Below, piece after piece: positions 5,676 to 13,677 of a stretch of DNA of 13,700 nt. Source of the stretch: JBBDIO01 sp040880365. Lineage in GTDB: Bacteria > Chloroflexota > Anaerolineae > Caldilineales > Caldilineaceae. A program made the position numbers and the translations under genes. The DNA lies in the NCBI GenBank assembly GCA_040880365.1, contig JBBDIO010000236.1, positions 1 through 13,700 of the forward strand. The letters are read 5' to 3'. The notes under the pieces were generated by a model. That model saw only the letters and a list, made by a program, of their open reading frames with translations, searched no databases and was not told the origin of the DNA. The first letter of the stretch is position 1; every line of letters starts with the position of its first letter.

Positions 5676-8600
5676 CTAGCGGGTTAATTGGGGAAGGAAG
5701 ATAGCGTGCGGGGCCCCGTCTTCCGAGTTGTCAGGATCATTGGGATCGGTGGGATCAGTCGGATCACTGGGATCGATAGGATCTGTGGGATCACTGGGGT
5801 CAGTCGGGTTGGTGGGATCGTCAGGATCTGTGGGATCGTCAGGGTCAGTCGGGTCAGTGGGATCACTGGGGTCGGTGGGCGTGTCGGTAATCCGCACCAG
5901 GCCGTCCTGCTGGGTGCCGCTGCTGTCTGTGATGTGCAGTTCTCCCGCCGCGCCGACCCGCACCATAAATGATTCGCCGGGGAGCAGTTCGGGGCTTTGG
6001 ATGCTCGGTTCTGTTGTTTGGGTGGGCGTCTGGGCGGGGCTGGGATCGCTGCCCGGCTCCGGCGGTACAGTGGTGTCATCGGGGTTGTCATCCAGCCAGG
6101 CGGCATCCAGCGCGCCCGCTATGGTGAGGCTGCGCGGGATATCATCTGCGTTGAGAAACCGTACATTATCACCGGGCATCACATTTATCACCGGGGGCGT
6201 CATGCCGTCCTGATCCAGGATGATGACCTGGTTTTCCGGCTGCATTTCCACCTGTGCCAGCAGACCCAGGATGTAGGTAATGGGGCCATCGGCGCGGAAG
6301 GGCAGGCTGCGCGTGGGTTGATAGCCCGGTACATTGACCACCAGTTGATAGACGCCCGCCGGCGCGGTCAGGGAATATTGTCCCTGGGCATTCAGGCCGA
6401 CCGGGTTGGGTTGACCATAGGCGCGGCCATCCCAGGGCACAAAGGCCGTCACACCATTTCGCTGCACCCCTTGCAACAGATAGACTTGCCCCGTCGCGGC
6501 GGCCAGAGGTTCCAGCGGCGTGCGCTCTCCCGTAGAGGATTCGGCACGTACATGCCCCAGTGCCGTCATCTGTGCCCGGCCTACAAATTCGTGGCTGCTG
6601 TAGGCAGTTTCCACATGCACAACCAATTCGCGTGGCGTTTGCAATGTACTCTTGCCAAAGAGCGCGTCGGCTTCATCGAAGAAAAAGGTTTCCGTCTGGA
6701 AGAACGCGGGGATGGCGGTTTCCACGGCGGCAATATTGCGAGTGTTCTCGCCAGATTTATCTTCCAGGAAGACCGATTCTGTGGGGTTTGTGCCATCGGC
6801 GCGCAGACCGAAGACCGCGACATATTCGCCCTGGGGCAGCGACACACGCCAATCGCCCTGGTTCCAATCCAGCGTATCGGGCAGAAAGACGCGACCGTTG
6901 ATTTTGGGCCTGCCCGCTTCTTCAACCACACCCCAATCCGCGGTCAAATCCTTGAGCACTTCCACAAAGCCCAGGCTCATGGGGTCGATAGGCAGACGGG
7001 AATCTACCACATATAGGCCGCACACTGTCCCCGCGCCGTGGAGCCAACCACGGATGGCGCGCCATTCATTATCGTTGCCCGCCAGCTGAGAGATGTCGTC
7101 GGGGGCAAGTCGGCTGCCGGCGGCATCACACGCCGCGGGATCGCCCACTGCCACCCGATAGAAGCCGTCGGGCAGATCCGACAGGCTCAACGCCCATTTG
7201 CCCAGGGTATCGACCGGCACCGAATAAACCTGGGTCGCTTCCAGGGAAGTGGCGCGCGCTTCGAACACGCTATGTACCCAGATATTCAGATAGCCTGCGT
7301 TGGCAATGCGTTCCTGATAATAATGGTTGGTGTCGTCCGGTTGCGTGCCGGCGCGGATGAATTGCGCAGTCTCACCCGTAGGCAACATGCCGCGCAGATT
7401 CAATGTGGGGCTGTTGGTAGTGCCCACGGGCACCCAGAAGGGTGAACCCGGCGATTGAGCCACGATTTTGCGCTCCAGCCAGTGGCTCGGTTCTTCCAAC
7501 CCTGCACGCAGATTCACTGTGTGGTCGTTGTTGTCGGTGCGCACGTCGCCATCGGCTACGATCGTGGCGCGCAAATCCCAGCTTGTTGTATCTCCTTCTG
7601 TTAGATTGGACCCGGTTCTGTTGTCAACAATCACTTCATCGCCAATTTCGGGTCGAAACTGCACAATCAGCTGTCCGTGGGCACCGGGATCAATTGGATC
7701 CAGGCTCACGGTGGCGTGATTTCCCTGGATTTCCACGGAGTCGGCCGGCAGCCGCAGATAGATTGTCTGGGCATCGCGCCGGGGCGCGACCAGCCCGAAC
7801 ACAATGTCGGTCAGATTTTCATTGTCTATCAGGCCGGTGGGGAATTCCAGTGTCAACTGGGCATTGGTGGCAGTCGCACTGCCCCGATTGGCAAATTTGG
7901 CGACTACCGTCCATTCAATCTTCTGATAGACAAACGCGGTTTGCACCGGTTCAGGTTCGCTTGGCAGGCCGGGAGTTTCATCGTATAACAGGGGCCGCCA
8001 GGCGCTGGTCAACTGTACCTCCAGGTCGGGCCCCGCGCCGCTGGATCCGGCCGGGCGCAGCAGATAATCTTCGGTTTCGCCGGTGAAATAGGGTGTTGCC
8101 GCGCCGCGCCCGTCGCCATAGGCAATCCCGTCTACGGTTCCAGTTTTGACCGCGGGCTGTTCGCTCAGCAGCACCCGCACCCAGGTTGCCGATTCGGCCT
8201 GCTCTGCCGGCCAATAGAGGAGGCGGGTCGTGACTTCCAGCGTGTGATAACCTGCCCCCAGCGTGGCGACATCTACCATTTCATCAATAAGCACATGCTC
8301 GAACGCAGGCGCGTCGTCACAGCGATGCACATCGCCCCACTCGCCATTGCGATTGCTGTCGATCCAGAGATTGAGATAGGCCGTGCGTTTGGCGTGGGCA
8401 AAGGCGGTCGCGGCCTGGGGGCTGATGTAGATGCGCACAGGAATGGTGGCGGCGCGGCAATGGTCCAGTGTCCACGCGGCGGGTACGATGCCGTCGTCGT
8501 ACGCGTCGAGATCCGCGTGATCGGCGGCAGGCTTCAGATTGGGCAGCGTGCCCCAATCGGCGTCGGTTTCCAGGCTGACGCTGCGTCCCAGATGCAGATC

Positions 8601-9992
8601 GCGCGGGAATGCATGGGCTGGGCCGGGCACATGCGAGGCAAGGGCCGGGCCGTGGACGGTGGGAAAATTGGCGGGAACCCCGGCATAGGCCGTCATAGGC
8701 GCGCCGGCATGATTCGCACTGGTTGGGGCGTCGCCCACATCCCACCCGCGCAGGGTGGCGGTCGCCGTATCGGTGCGAATTTCGGCATCCACGGGCGGTG
8801 TGATCTGCGTGGCGCGGGCCTGTACTGCAGGCAATAGCAGCGTCTGGAAATCAAAGCGCATGCGCAACGCACTGGCAAACGCGAACTCCATCATGGGGTC
8901 GCTTGTGTCAATATTGGCCCCAAACACCTGTGTCCGGCTGGAAGTTTGCAGCGCGCGCCAATGGGGGCGCATATCGGTCCATACTTCTACCGTGCGGCTT
9001 ACGCCAGGCTCCAGGACCAGCGCCGTGAAATCGCCATCTTCGTTGTAGGTGGTTGTGCTTGCGTCCAGGGCCTGGGTAGACAGATTCTTTTCCGTCTCGC
9101 CGATATAGTTGGTGGTGAGCCGATATCCCACCACTGCCGGGGCGCTGCCGCGATTGGTGAGCCGCGCGCGCACGCGCAAAAAGTACCCGCCATACAGTTC
9201 TTCGGTGACTTGCCCCATGCGCGGCGCGGGCAAACCAGCGGATGCCGAGTCGGCTTTTGTGTCGCTGGCGGTCGCCTCTTCGCCTACAATTTCCAGCGCA
9301 ATCACAATATCGTCCAACGTGGCCTGGCTGGGGCACTGTACCGTATAATCGGCCTGGGCGGTGGCAGTTTCTGTCAAGCCGCTGAGTGCCCGCACGGTGG
9401 CGCGGCTGGTTAGGGTGCGCGTGGCGGTATCTGGGCGACATTCTATCGCCACGCGTACAGGGATCTGAATTTCAAATTTGGCATCGGGTTGCAACGTGCC
9501 GCGCCAGCCGATTTGTGTATCTGCGCCGCCGCTTTCCATGCGTCTATATTGCACACTCACACGGTTTGTACTCAGCCCCGGCGTCAGAACCTCCAGCGTG
9601 GCGCTGCCGCCCAGCCGCAGGGGCCAGGGCACAACTTCGACCAGGGCAAAATCGCGCGGACGGCTGCCCGTGTGGTGTAAACTCAGCGTATAGGTCACCA
9701 CATCACCCGCCTCGATCAAATCCTCGCGCGCGCTCCCGCCCGTCAGAATGCGTTTTTCCACGCTCAGATTGGTAATTCCCCGCGATTCTTGACCGGTAGG
9801 TGCGGCGTGCAGCGGAGCATAGGCACAGACCGCACCGACGCCCAGCATCACTAGCGTGAGCAGCGTCACCAGGAGGGGATTCCCGATGCCTACAACCTTC
9901 GACGTGCGCCCTGCCTGTGTTCTGCTTGGATCACTGGCTGAACGAGTAGCGAAAGGGGCACTATATCGGATCGTTCGGAATTGTGAAGACAT
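5676..9992 (-). CDS. Large secreted multidomain protein (DUF11/GEVED-like/cupredoxin-like) with Pro-Asp linker
   Basis: The 1438-residue protein starts at ATG 9992-9990; a purine-rich AGGAAG lies rather far upstream (14 nt). The frame stays open to 10223, but that part looks non-coding. A long basic N-region is followed by a hydrophobic stretch (about residues 39-62, 'LLVTLLTLVMLGVGAVCAYA') and a possible signal peptidase site near 'LHAAPTG', so export is likely. Visible modules in order: DUF11/CARDB-like beta domains (about 75-400, 'AGDVVTYTLSLHHTG'); a DAP/GEVED-like unit ('WDVGDAP' at 417 to 'GETEDYLL' at 636); another DUF11-like domain (653-818); beta-rich segments; a carboxypeptidase-regulatory-like domain (about 1168-1231); a cupredoxin-like domain (1256-1369) lacking copper ligands; 17 Pro-X-Asp triplets (1372-1422); and the tail 'HAIFLPQLTR'. 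No catalytic motif is seen, so an adhesin or surface/matrix protein is the best guess. Expression is probably linked to the divergent regulator gene. Confidence 0.85.
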   Translation of the reverse strand: MSSQFRTIRYSAPFATRSASDPSRTQAGRTSKVVGIGNPLLVTLLTLVMLGVGAVCAYAPLHAAPTGQESRGITNLSVEKRILTGGSAREDLIEAGDVVTYTLSLHHTGSRPRDFALVEVVPWPLRLGGSATLEVLTPGLSTNRVSVQYRRMESGGADTQIGWRGTLQPDAKFEIQIPVRVAIECRPDTATRTLTSRATVRALSGLTETATAQADYTVQCPSQATLDDIVIALEIVGEEATASDTKADSASAGLPAPRMGQVTEELYGGYFLRVRARLTNRGSAPAVVGYRLTTNYIGETEKNLSTQALDASTTTYNEDGDFTALVLEPGVSRTVEVWTDMRPHWRALQTSSRTQVFGANIDTSDPMMEFAFASALRMRFDFQTLLLPAVQARATQITPPVDAEIRTDTATATLRGWDVGDAPTSANHAGAPMTAYAGVPANFPTVHGPALASHVPGPAHAFPRDLHLGRSVSLETDADWGTLPNLKPAADHADLDAYDDGIVPAAWTLDHCRAATIPVRIYISPQAATAFAHAKRTAYLNLWIDSNRNGEWGDVHRCDDAPAFEHVLIDEMVDVATLGAGYHTLEVTTRLLYWPAEQAESATWVRVLLSEQPAVKTGTVDGIAYGDGRGAATPYFTGETEDYLLRPAGSSGAGPDLEVQLTSAWRPLLYDETPGLPSEPEPVQTAFVYQKIEWTVVAKFANRGSATATNAQLTLEFPTGLIDNENLTDIVFGLVAPRRDAQTIYLRLPADSVEIQGNHATVSLDPIDPGAHGQLIVQFRPEIGDEVIVDNRTGSNLTEGDTTSWDLRATIVADGDVRTDNNDHTVNLRAGLEEPSHWLERKIVAQSPGSPFWVPVGTTNSPTLNLRGMLPTGETAQFIRAGTQPDDTNHYYQERIANAGYLNIWVHSVFEARATSLEATQVYSVPVDTLGKWALSLSDLPDGFYRVAVGDPAACDAAGSRLAPDDISQLAGNDNEWRAIRGWLHGAGTVCGLYVVDSRLPIDPMSLGFVEVLKDLTADWGVVEEAGRPKINGRVFLPDTLDWNQGDWRVSLPQGEYVAVFGLRADGTNPTESVFLEDKSGENTRNIAAVETAIPAFFQTETFFFDEADALFGKSTLQTPRELVVHVETAYSSHEFVGRAQMTALGHVRAESSTGERTPLEPLAAATGQVYLLQGVQRNGVTAFVPWDGRAYGQPNPVGLNAQGQYSLTAPAGVYQLVVNVPGYQPTRSLPFRADGPITYILGLLAQVEMQPENQVIILDQDGMTPPVINVMPGDNVRFLNADDIPRSLTIAGALDAAWLDDNPDDTTVPPEPGSDPSPAQTPTQTTEPSIQSPELLPGESFMVRVGAAGELHITDSSGTQQDGLVRITDTPTDPSDPTDPTDPDDPTDPDDPTNPTDPSDPTDPIDPSDPTDPTDPNDPDNSEDGAPHAIFLPQLTR
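5727..5879 (-). repeat. (Pro-X-Asp)17 coding repeat
   Basis: This in-frame 9-bp-unit repeat encodes 17 tripeptides, mainly PTD, PSD and PDD, with single PTN, PID, PND and PDN variants, just before the last 16 residues. It would form an extended, acidic spacer like those that hold domains away from a cell surface. Varied third-position bases show it is older than a fresh slippage event. Confidence 0.85.
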
Positions 9993-10051
9993 TATTTTAT
10001 GCTTTTCTTCCTGTTTCTGCTGCGCAGTATGCGGCGGGTATAAAGCTGTCT

Positions 10052-10069
10052 GGCATAATGCCGGCATAA
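10052..10069. promoter_or_regulatory. Overlapping palindromes, possible operator of the secreted-protein gene
   Basis: GGCATAATGCC (10052-10062) is a dyad around a single central base, and ATGCCGGCAT (10058-10067) is a perfect palindrome overlapping it. GGCATAA also occurs twice (10052-10058 and 10063-10069), 11 bp apart, about one helical turn. The site is 60-77 bp upstream of the - strand start, with a TATACC (10042-10037, - strand) between. Confidence 0.35.
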
Positions 10070-10163
10070 CTATGTCTCGCTTACCGGCGTATCCCCATAA
10101 GGCGGGAATTTTCGGGTTTGCAAATTGATCGATTGTGGAGATGCACACGCCCGATATCAGCCC

Positions 10164-10190
10164 GGTAGCATAGGTAGCATAGGTAGCGCA
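10164..10190 (+). repeat. Three tandem 9-bp units (GGTAGCATA)
   Basis: GGTAGCATA at 10164-10172 and 10173-10181 is followed by the variant GGTAGCGCA at 10182-10190. It is non-coding in the preferred annotation. Confidence 0.65.
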
Positions 10191-10262
10191 TTCTTCGGTT
10201 TCGCAAGGGAATGAGGCCAGCATCGCGGCTCGCAGCCGGTTGCAGCAAGTATAGACGTCAAA

Positions 10263-10275
10263 CGTTCAGAGAACG
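10263..10275. promoter_or_regulatory. CGTTC-AGA-GAACG dyad
   Basis: A 5-bp perfect inverted repeat with 3-bp spacer, with one further outer matching pair (A10261/T10277). It lies about 130 bp upstream of the regulator start and just before an extended -10-like TGCTAAAAT (10306-10314). It may be an operator. Confidence 0.3.
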
Positions 10276-10368
10276 CTCATGCGCTGGAATAAAAACGCCA
10301 AACCGTGCTAAAATGACCGCCATTCCGCTGGGCAGAAGGTTCACCCAGCCCCACTTCACCAGCCTGTA

Positions 10369-10398
10369 TTGCACCAGCCATACAGCAACGGATATACA
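10369..10398 (+). promoter_or_regulatory. Putative promoter giving a leaderless regulator mRNA
   Basis: TTGCAC (10369-10374) and TATACA (10393-10398) are 18 bp apart. The expected transcript start, 7-10 nt after the -10 box, falls at about 10405-10408, on the ATG itself. No Shine-Dalgarno sequence lies at normal distance from ATG 10408, which agrees with a leaderless start. Confidence 0.4.
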
Positions 10399-10407
10399 CG
10401 TTTGCCC

Positions 10408-13400
10408 ATGACTGCACCTCTGGAAATTCATACGCTTGGCCCCTATCGCATCATGTTGGATGGTCAACCGCTAACCGAGCTTACCTCGCGCACCGCCGAA
10501 GCGCTTCTGATCTACCTGATTCGTCATACTCGTCCTGTGGCACGGGATGTATTGGCCGATTTTTTTTGGGATGAGCGCGATTCGGCGCGCGCCGCGGCCA
10601 ATTTGCGGACGGTATTGACTATGTTGCGCAAATGCCTGGGCGACTATCTGATTATTACCCGGCGCACAGTCGCCTTTAACCACGCCGCCGATTATTGGCT
10701 GGATCTGCATGAACTGGAGCGGGGCATGGCGCAACTCGCGCCCCGGCTGGCCCAGGCGGAACCGCCCGATATGCAGACTGTGCAACAGCTGGATGCCACA
10801 CTGACGGTGGTGCAAGGCGAGTTTCTGGAAGGCTTCCATCTCAACGAATCGCGCGGGTTCGAGGCATGGTTGACGCAGACCCAGAACCAGGTGCGCCGCC
10901 TGGCCGAAGATGGTTTGTCGCGGCTGGTCGCCGCCTGTTTGCATCATGGTGAATATCGGGCGGGCGTGGAACACGCCGACCGTCTGCTGACGCTGGACCC
11001 CTATAACGAAGCGGTGCATCAGCAGGTGATGTGGTTGTTGGCGCGCAGCGGCCAGCGCGGTGCCGCGCTGGCCCACTATGCCGCGTGTCAGCAAGTATTG
11101 GAAGATGAACTGGGAATCCATCCCGACATCGCGACGCGTGCTGTCTATCGGCGCATATTGGCGCTGCCTGCCACGTCGCCCTGCCGTCTGCCCACGCCGC
11201 CGACTCCGTTTATCGGGCGCAGCGGCGAGGCCGAAGCGATTGCCCGACGTCTGGCTGGTGTCCACTGTCGGCTGCTCACCCTGCTGGGACCGGGCGGTAT
11301 GGGCAAGACGCGGCTGGCTCTGCGCGCTGCCGAGTGGATGGTATCGCAGGGGCCGGGCGCGTTTTTAGATGGTGTCTGCTTTGTGTCGCTGGCAGCCATC
11401 GAATCGGCGGATGCGTTTGCCGTGGCGCTTGCCGATGCGTTGGAACTGTCTACCAGCGGCAACACCGCACCGCTGGATTTGGTGCGCAATCATCTGCGTG
11501 CCCGCGAAATGCTGCTGATCTTGGACAACGCAGAACTGCTCGCTCCGCACGATGAATTTATCACACAATTGTTGGCCCTGCTGGCTCATGCGCCCCACAT
11601 CAAGCTGCTGGTGACTTCGCGCCTGCGTCTCAATGTGCAGGAGGAATGGATCTATGATGTGGGGGGACTGGACTATCCCACACCTGATGCGCCATCGGAA
11701 CTGCCAGAGTCGGGGGAAGGAACGCTGCCCACTTGTGCATTGCACACGGCCGCGCCGGTTGCGCCCGATCCCCAGAGTTATGGCGCGGGGCGTCTGTTTG
11801 TGGAACATGCCGCGCGTCTGCAACGCGTCTTTCATCCCGCACCCGACGACGCGGAGGCGATTCTCCGCATCTGTACTCTGCTCGATGGTCAGCCCCTGGG
11901 CCTGGAATTGGCCGCGGCCTGGACACGGACGCGGACCTGCACCGAAATTGCCGCGCAGATTGCAGGCGATCTGGATTTCTTGGAAACCACACTGCGCAAC
12001 GTGCCGGCCCGTCAGCGCGGGCTGCGCGCCGTATTCGATTTTTCGTGGTCGCTCTTGAGCGAAGCGCAGCAACTGCACATGGAACGCCTGGCGGTCTTTG
12101 TCGGGTCGGTCGCGGCATCCACCGCCGCCCAGGTTGTGCAGGTGTCGGCGCGCGAACTCCAGACATTGGCCGATCATTCACTGGTGCGGTTCGATGCCCA
12201 GACCGATACGTTTATGATGCACGATTCCATCCGACTCTATGCGTTGGAAAAGCTGGCGGCAGCACCCGCACGCGAACTCAATATCTGGCGCGCCTATTGC
12301 GCTCACTATAGCCAATTGGTGGCGGAACAGGCCGCGCATCTGCACAAAGCTACCCAACTGCAAGCACACGCGATTATGCAGGCTGCGCACAGTAATTTGC
12401 GTGCGGCGTGGCTGGCAAGTGTGCAATATGGCTGGTGGGAACTGACCGACGCCATGCTGGATGGCCTGTATTGGTATTTGTGGCACCGCAGCGCCATGTA
12501 TCAGGCGCATACGCTGCTCACCGCAGCGCACACCGCGCTGGCTGCCACTGCTTCTCCCCTGGCGCGCGCCCGCCTGGAAAGTCGTCTGGGCGATTGTTGC
12601 ATGTGGCTGGGCGATTATGCCGCGGCGCGCACCCTGGCGCAGGATGCGGCGCAGACACTGCGCGCCATCGAAGCCTGGCGCGATCTGGCATGGGTCTACG
12701 ATACGCTGGGCCAGTTGGAATACATCACCGGCAACTATGGCGCGGCAGCGGTGCATTATGAAGCCGCATTGCGTCTGTTTCGGCGCGAAGAATATCCCAA
12801 AGGCATCGCCCAGGTGCTGAGCGCGCTCGCCAATGTGCTGTGTGACGGGGAGGCCGATTATGTCCGCGCCCGCCAGCTCTATGCCGAAAGTCTGGTCGAA
12901 TATCAACTGTGTGGCGATCTCTATGGACAGGCCAAAGTGACCATCAACCTGGGCGCGCTGGACCACAGTCTGGGACAACATGCCCAGGCGGTGCCCTACT
13001 ATGAAGAGGGGATTGAGCTGTGTCGCACGTTGGGACATCACCAGACCTTAGCCATTGTGCTTAACAATATGGGCCAGGTGCAGCATGTTTTGGGCAACCG
13101 GGCGCGCGCGATTGCCCTGCTCGAAGAAAGCGCCGATCTGCGTCGCGCGCTGGGTGATCCGCGTGGGTTGGCCTTTACACTGTTGTCGCTGGCGAATGTT
13201 GCCGCGCAGGGTGGCGAGCTTGCCCAGGCTAAGGATGCTCAGGAGGATACGCGGGACTATTCCCAGGTCTATGTCTATGCGTCCGAAGCGCTGGAACTGG
13301 GGTTGCGGCTGGGCGCGCCCGCGGTATTGGCCGATATTCTGGTGAGTGTCGCGGGGATCTTTGCCGGCGCCGGACAGGTTGCCCGCGCCGCACATTTGGT

Positions 13401-13605
13401 GCAGACTGTGCTGGCGGATCCTGGCGAAGGCGAGGAATTGCGCCAGAAAGCAGAGGACGTGCTGGCCCAGTTGCAGCAAGCCGATGACCCGGCCACGGCT
13501 ATGGGGTTGGCGCAGGCCCGCGGACAGACGCTTTCCGACGCGGCCTCGCAGGCATTGCGCTGGCTCAAAACGCCGGCGCCCCGGTTGGCGGCGGCGCATG
13601 GATAA
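10408..13605 (+). CDS. AfsR/SARP-like transcriptional regulator (BTAD, NB-ARC-type ATPase, TPR)
   Basis: This 1065-residue cytoplasmic regulator starts at ATG 10408, so that the winged-helix domain begins as in relatives ('LEIHTLGPYRIMLDG'). Domains in order: a winged-helix DNA-binding domain (about 5-95); a BTAD helical domain (about 100-255, 'GEFLEGFHLNESRGFEAWL' and 'LTLDPYNEAVHQQVMWLLARSG'); and an NB-ARC/AAA-like ATPase with Walker A GPGGMGKT (294-301), Walker B 'LLILDNAELL' (about 369), sensor 'LLVTSRLRL' (about 400) and 'GQPLGLELAAAW'. A second winged-helix-like part follows ('DFSWSLLSEAQ', 'MMHDSIRLYALEKL'). From about 700 to 1030 there are TPR repeats ('LGQLEYITGNYGAAAVHYEAALRLF' and similar). 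Such proteins activate target promoters after the ATPase/TPR part senses a ligand or partner. The gene is divergent from the secreted-protein gene, a natural candidate target. All key nucleotide-binding motifs are intact. The ligand and regulon are unknown. Confidence 0.92.
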   Translation: MTAPLEIHTLGPYRIMLDGQPLTELTSRTAEALLIYLIRHTRPVARDVLADFFWDERDSARAAANLRTVLTMLRKCLGDYLIITRRTVAFNHAADYWLDLHELERGMAQLAPRLAQAEPPDMQTVQQLDATLTVVQGEFLEGFHLNESRGFEAWLTQTQNQVRRLAEDGLSRLVAACLHHGEYRAGVEHADRLLTLDPYNEAVHQQVMWLLARSGQRGAALAHYAACQQVLEDELGIHPDIATRAVYRRILALPATSPCRLPTPPTPFIGRSGEAEAIARRLAGVHCRLLTLLGPGGMGKTRLALRAAEWMVSQGPGAFLDGVCFVSLAAIESADAFAVALADALELSTSGNTAPLDLVRNHLRAREMLLILDNAELLAPHDEFITQLLALLAHAPHIKLLVTSRLRLNVQEEWIYDVGGLDYPTPDAPSELPESGEGTLPTCALHTAAPVAPDPQSYGAGRLFVEHAARLQRVFHPAPDDAEAILRICTLLDGQPLGLELAAAWTRTRTCTEIAAQIAGDLDFLETTLRNVPARQRGLRAVFDFSWSLLSEAQQLHMERLAVFVGSVAASTAAQVVQVSARELQTLADHSLVRFDAQTDTFMMHDSIRLYALEKLAAAPARELNIWRAYCAHYSQLVAEQAAHLHKATQLQAHAIMQAAHSNLRAAWLASVQYGWWELTDAMLDGLYWYLWHRSAMYQAHTLLTAAHTALAATASPLARARLESRLGDCCMWLGDYAAARTLAQDAAQTLRAIEAWRDLAWVYDTLGQLEYITGNYGAAAVHYEAALRLFRREEYPKGIAQVLSALANVLCDGEADYVRARQLYAESLVEYQLCGDLYGQAKVTINLGALDHSLGQHAQAVPYYEEGIELCRTLGHHQTLAIVLNNMGQVQHVLGNRARAIALLEESADLRRALGDPRGLAFTLLSLANVAAQGGELAQAKDAQEDTRDYSQVYVYASEALELGLRLGAPAVLADILVSVAGIFAGAGQVARAAHLVQTVLADPGEGEELRQKAEDVLAQLQQADDPATAMGLAQARGQTLSDAASQALRWLKTPAPRLAAAHG

Positions 13606-13657
13606 TACGCGCAACCGCATTTGGCGGGCTGTGCCCGGTTCATCCGTTTACCATTTG

Positions 13658-13677
13658 CACGCGTGATTTTGCGCGTG
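13658..13677 (+). terminator. Weak hairpin after the regulator gene
   Basis: CACGCG (13658-13663) and CGCGTG (13672-13677) form a 6-bp GC-rich stem with an 8-nt loop, followed by TCATTTT. It is 53 nt after the stop, and could be an intrinsic terminator of the regulator transcript, though the T-run is short. Confidence 0.35.

Larger units (their letters stand above)
9993..10407. other. Divergent intergenic region with several small repeats and dyads
   Basis: This 415-bp region lies between the divergent starts of the secreted-protein gene (9992, -) and the regulator gene (10408, +). It contains overlapping palindromes (10052-10069), a 9-bp tandem repeat (10164-10190), a CGTTC-AGA-GAACG dyad (10263-10275), an extended -10-like TGCTAAAAT (10306-10314) and a promoter-like pair (10369-10398). 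Stretches near 9990-10030 are AT-rich. No small gene is supported here. Confidence 0.6.

Noticed and set aside
5727..5879. CRISPR-like or satellite appearance of the GGGATC-rich repeat
   Set aside because: The period is 9 bp in phase with a reading frame that encodes Pro-X-Asp triplets; there are no spacers.
9993..10223. N-terminal extension of the giant secreted protein to 10223
   Set aside because: The extension carries the tandem repeat and palindromes in its DNA, gives a low-complexity 'CATYATYATG' start, and would bury the signal-like segment more than 110 residues inside. ATG 9992 is the better start.
10263..10275. LexA/SOS box
   Set aside because: The Gram-positive-type box is GAAC-N4-GTTC; here the half-sites are in the opposite order with a 3-bp spacer.
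10369..10407. TTG start at 10369 for the regulator
   Set aside because: It has no ribosome binding site, and the added residues precede the point where winged-helix domains of this family usually begin. The TTG overlaps a promoter-like hexamer.
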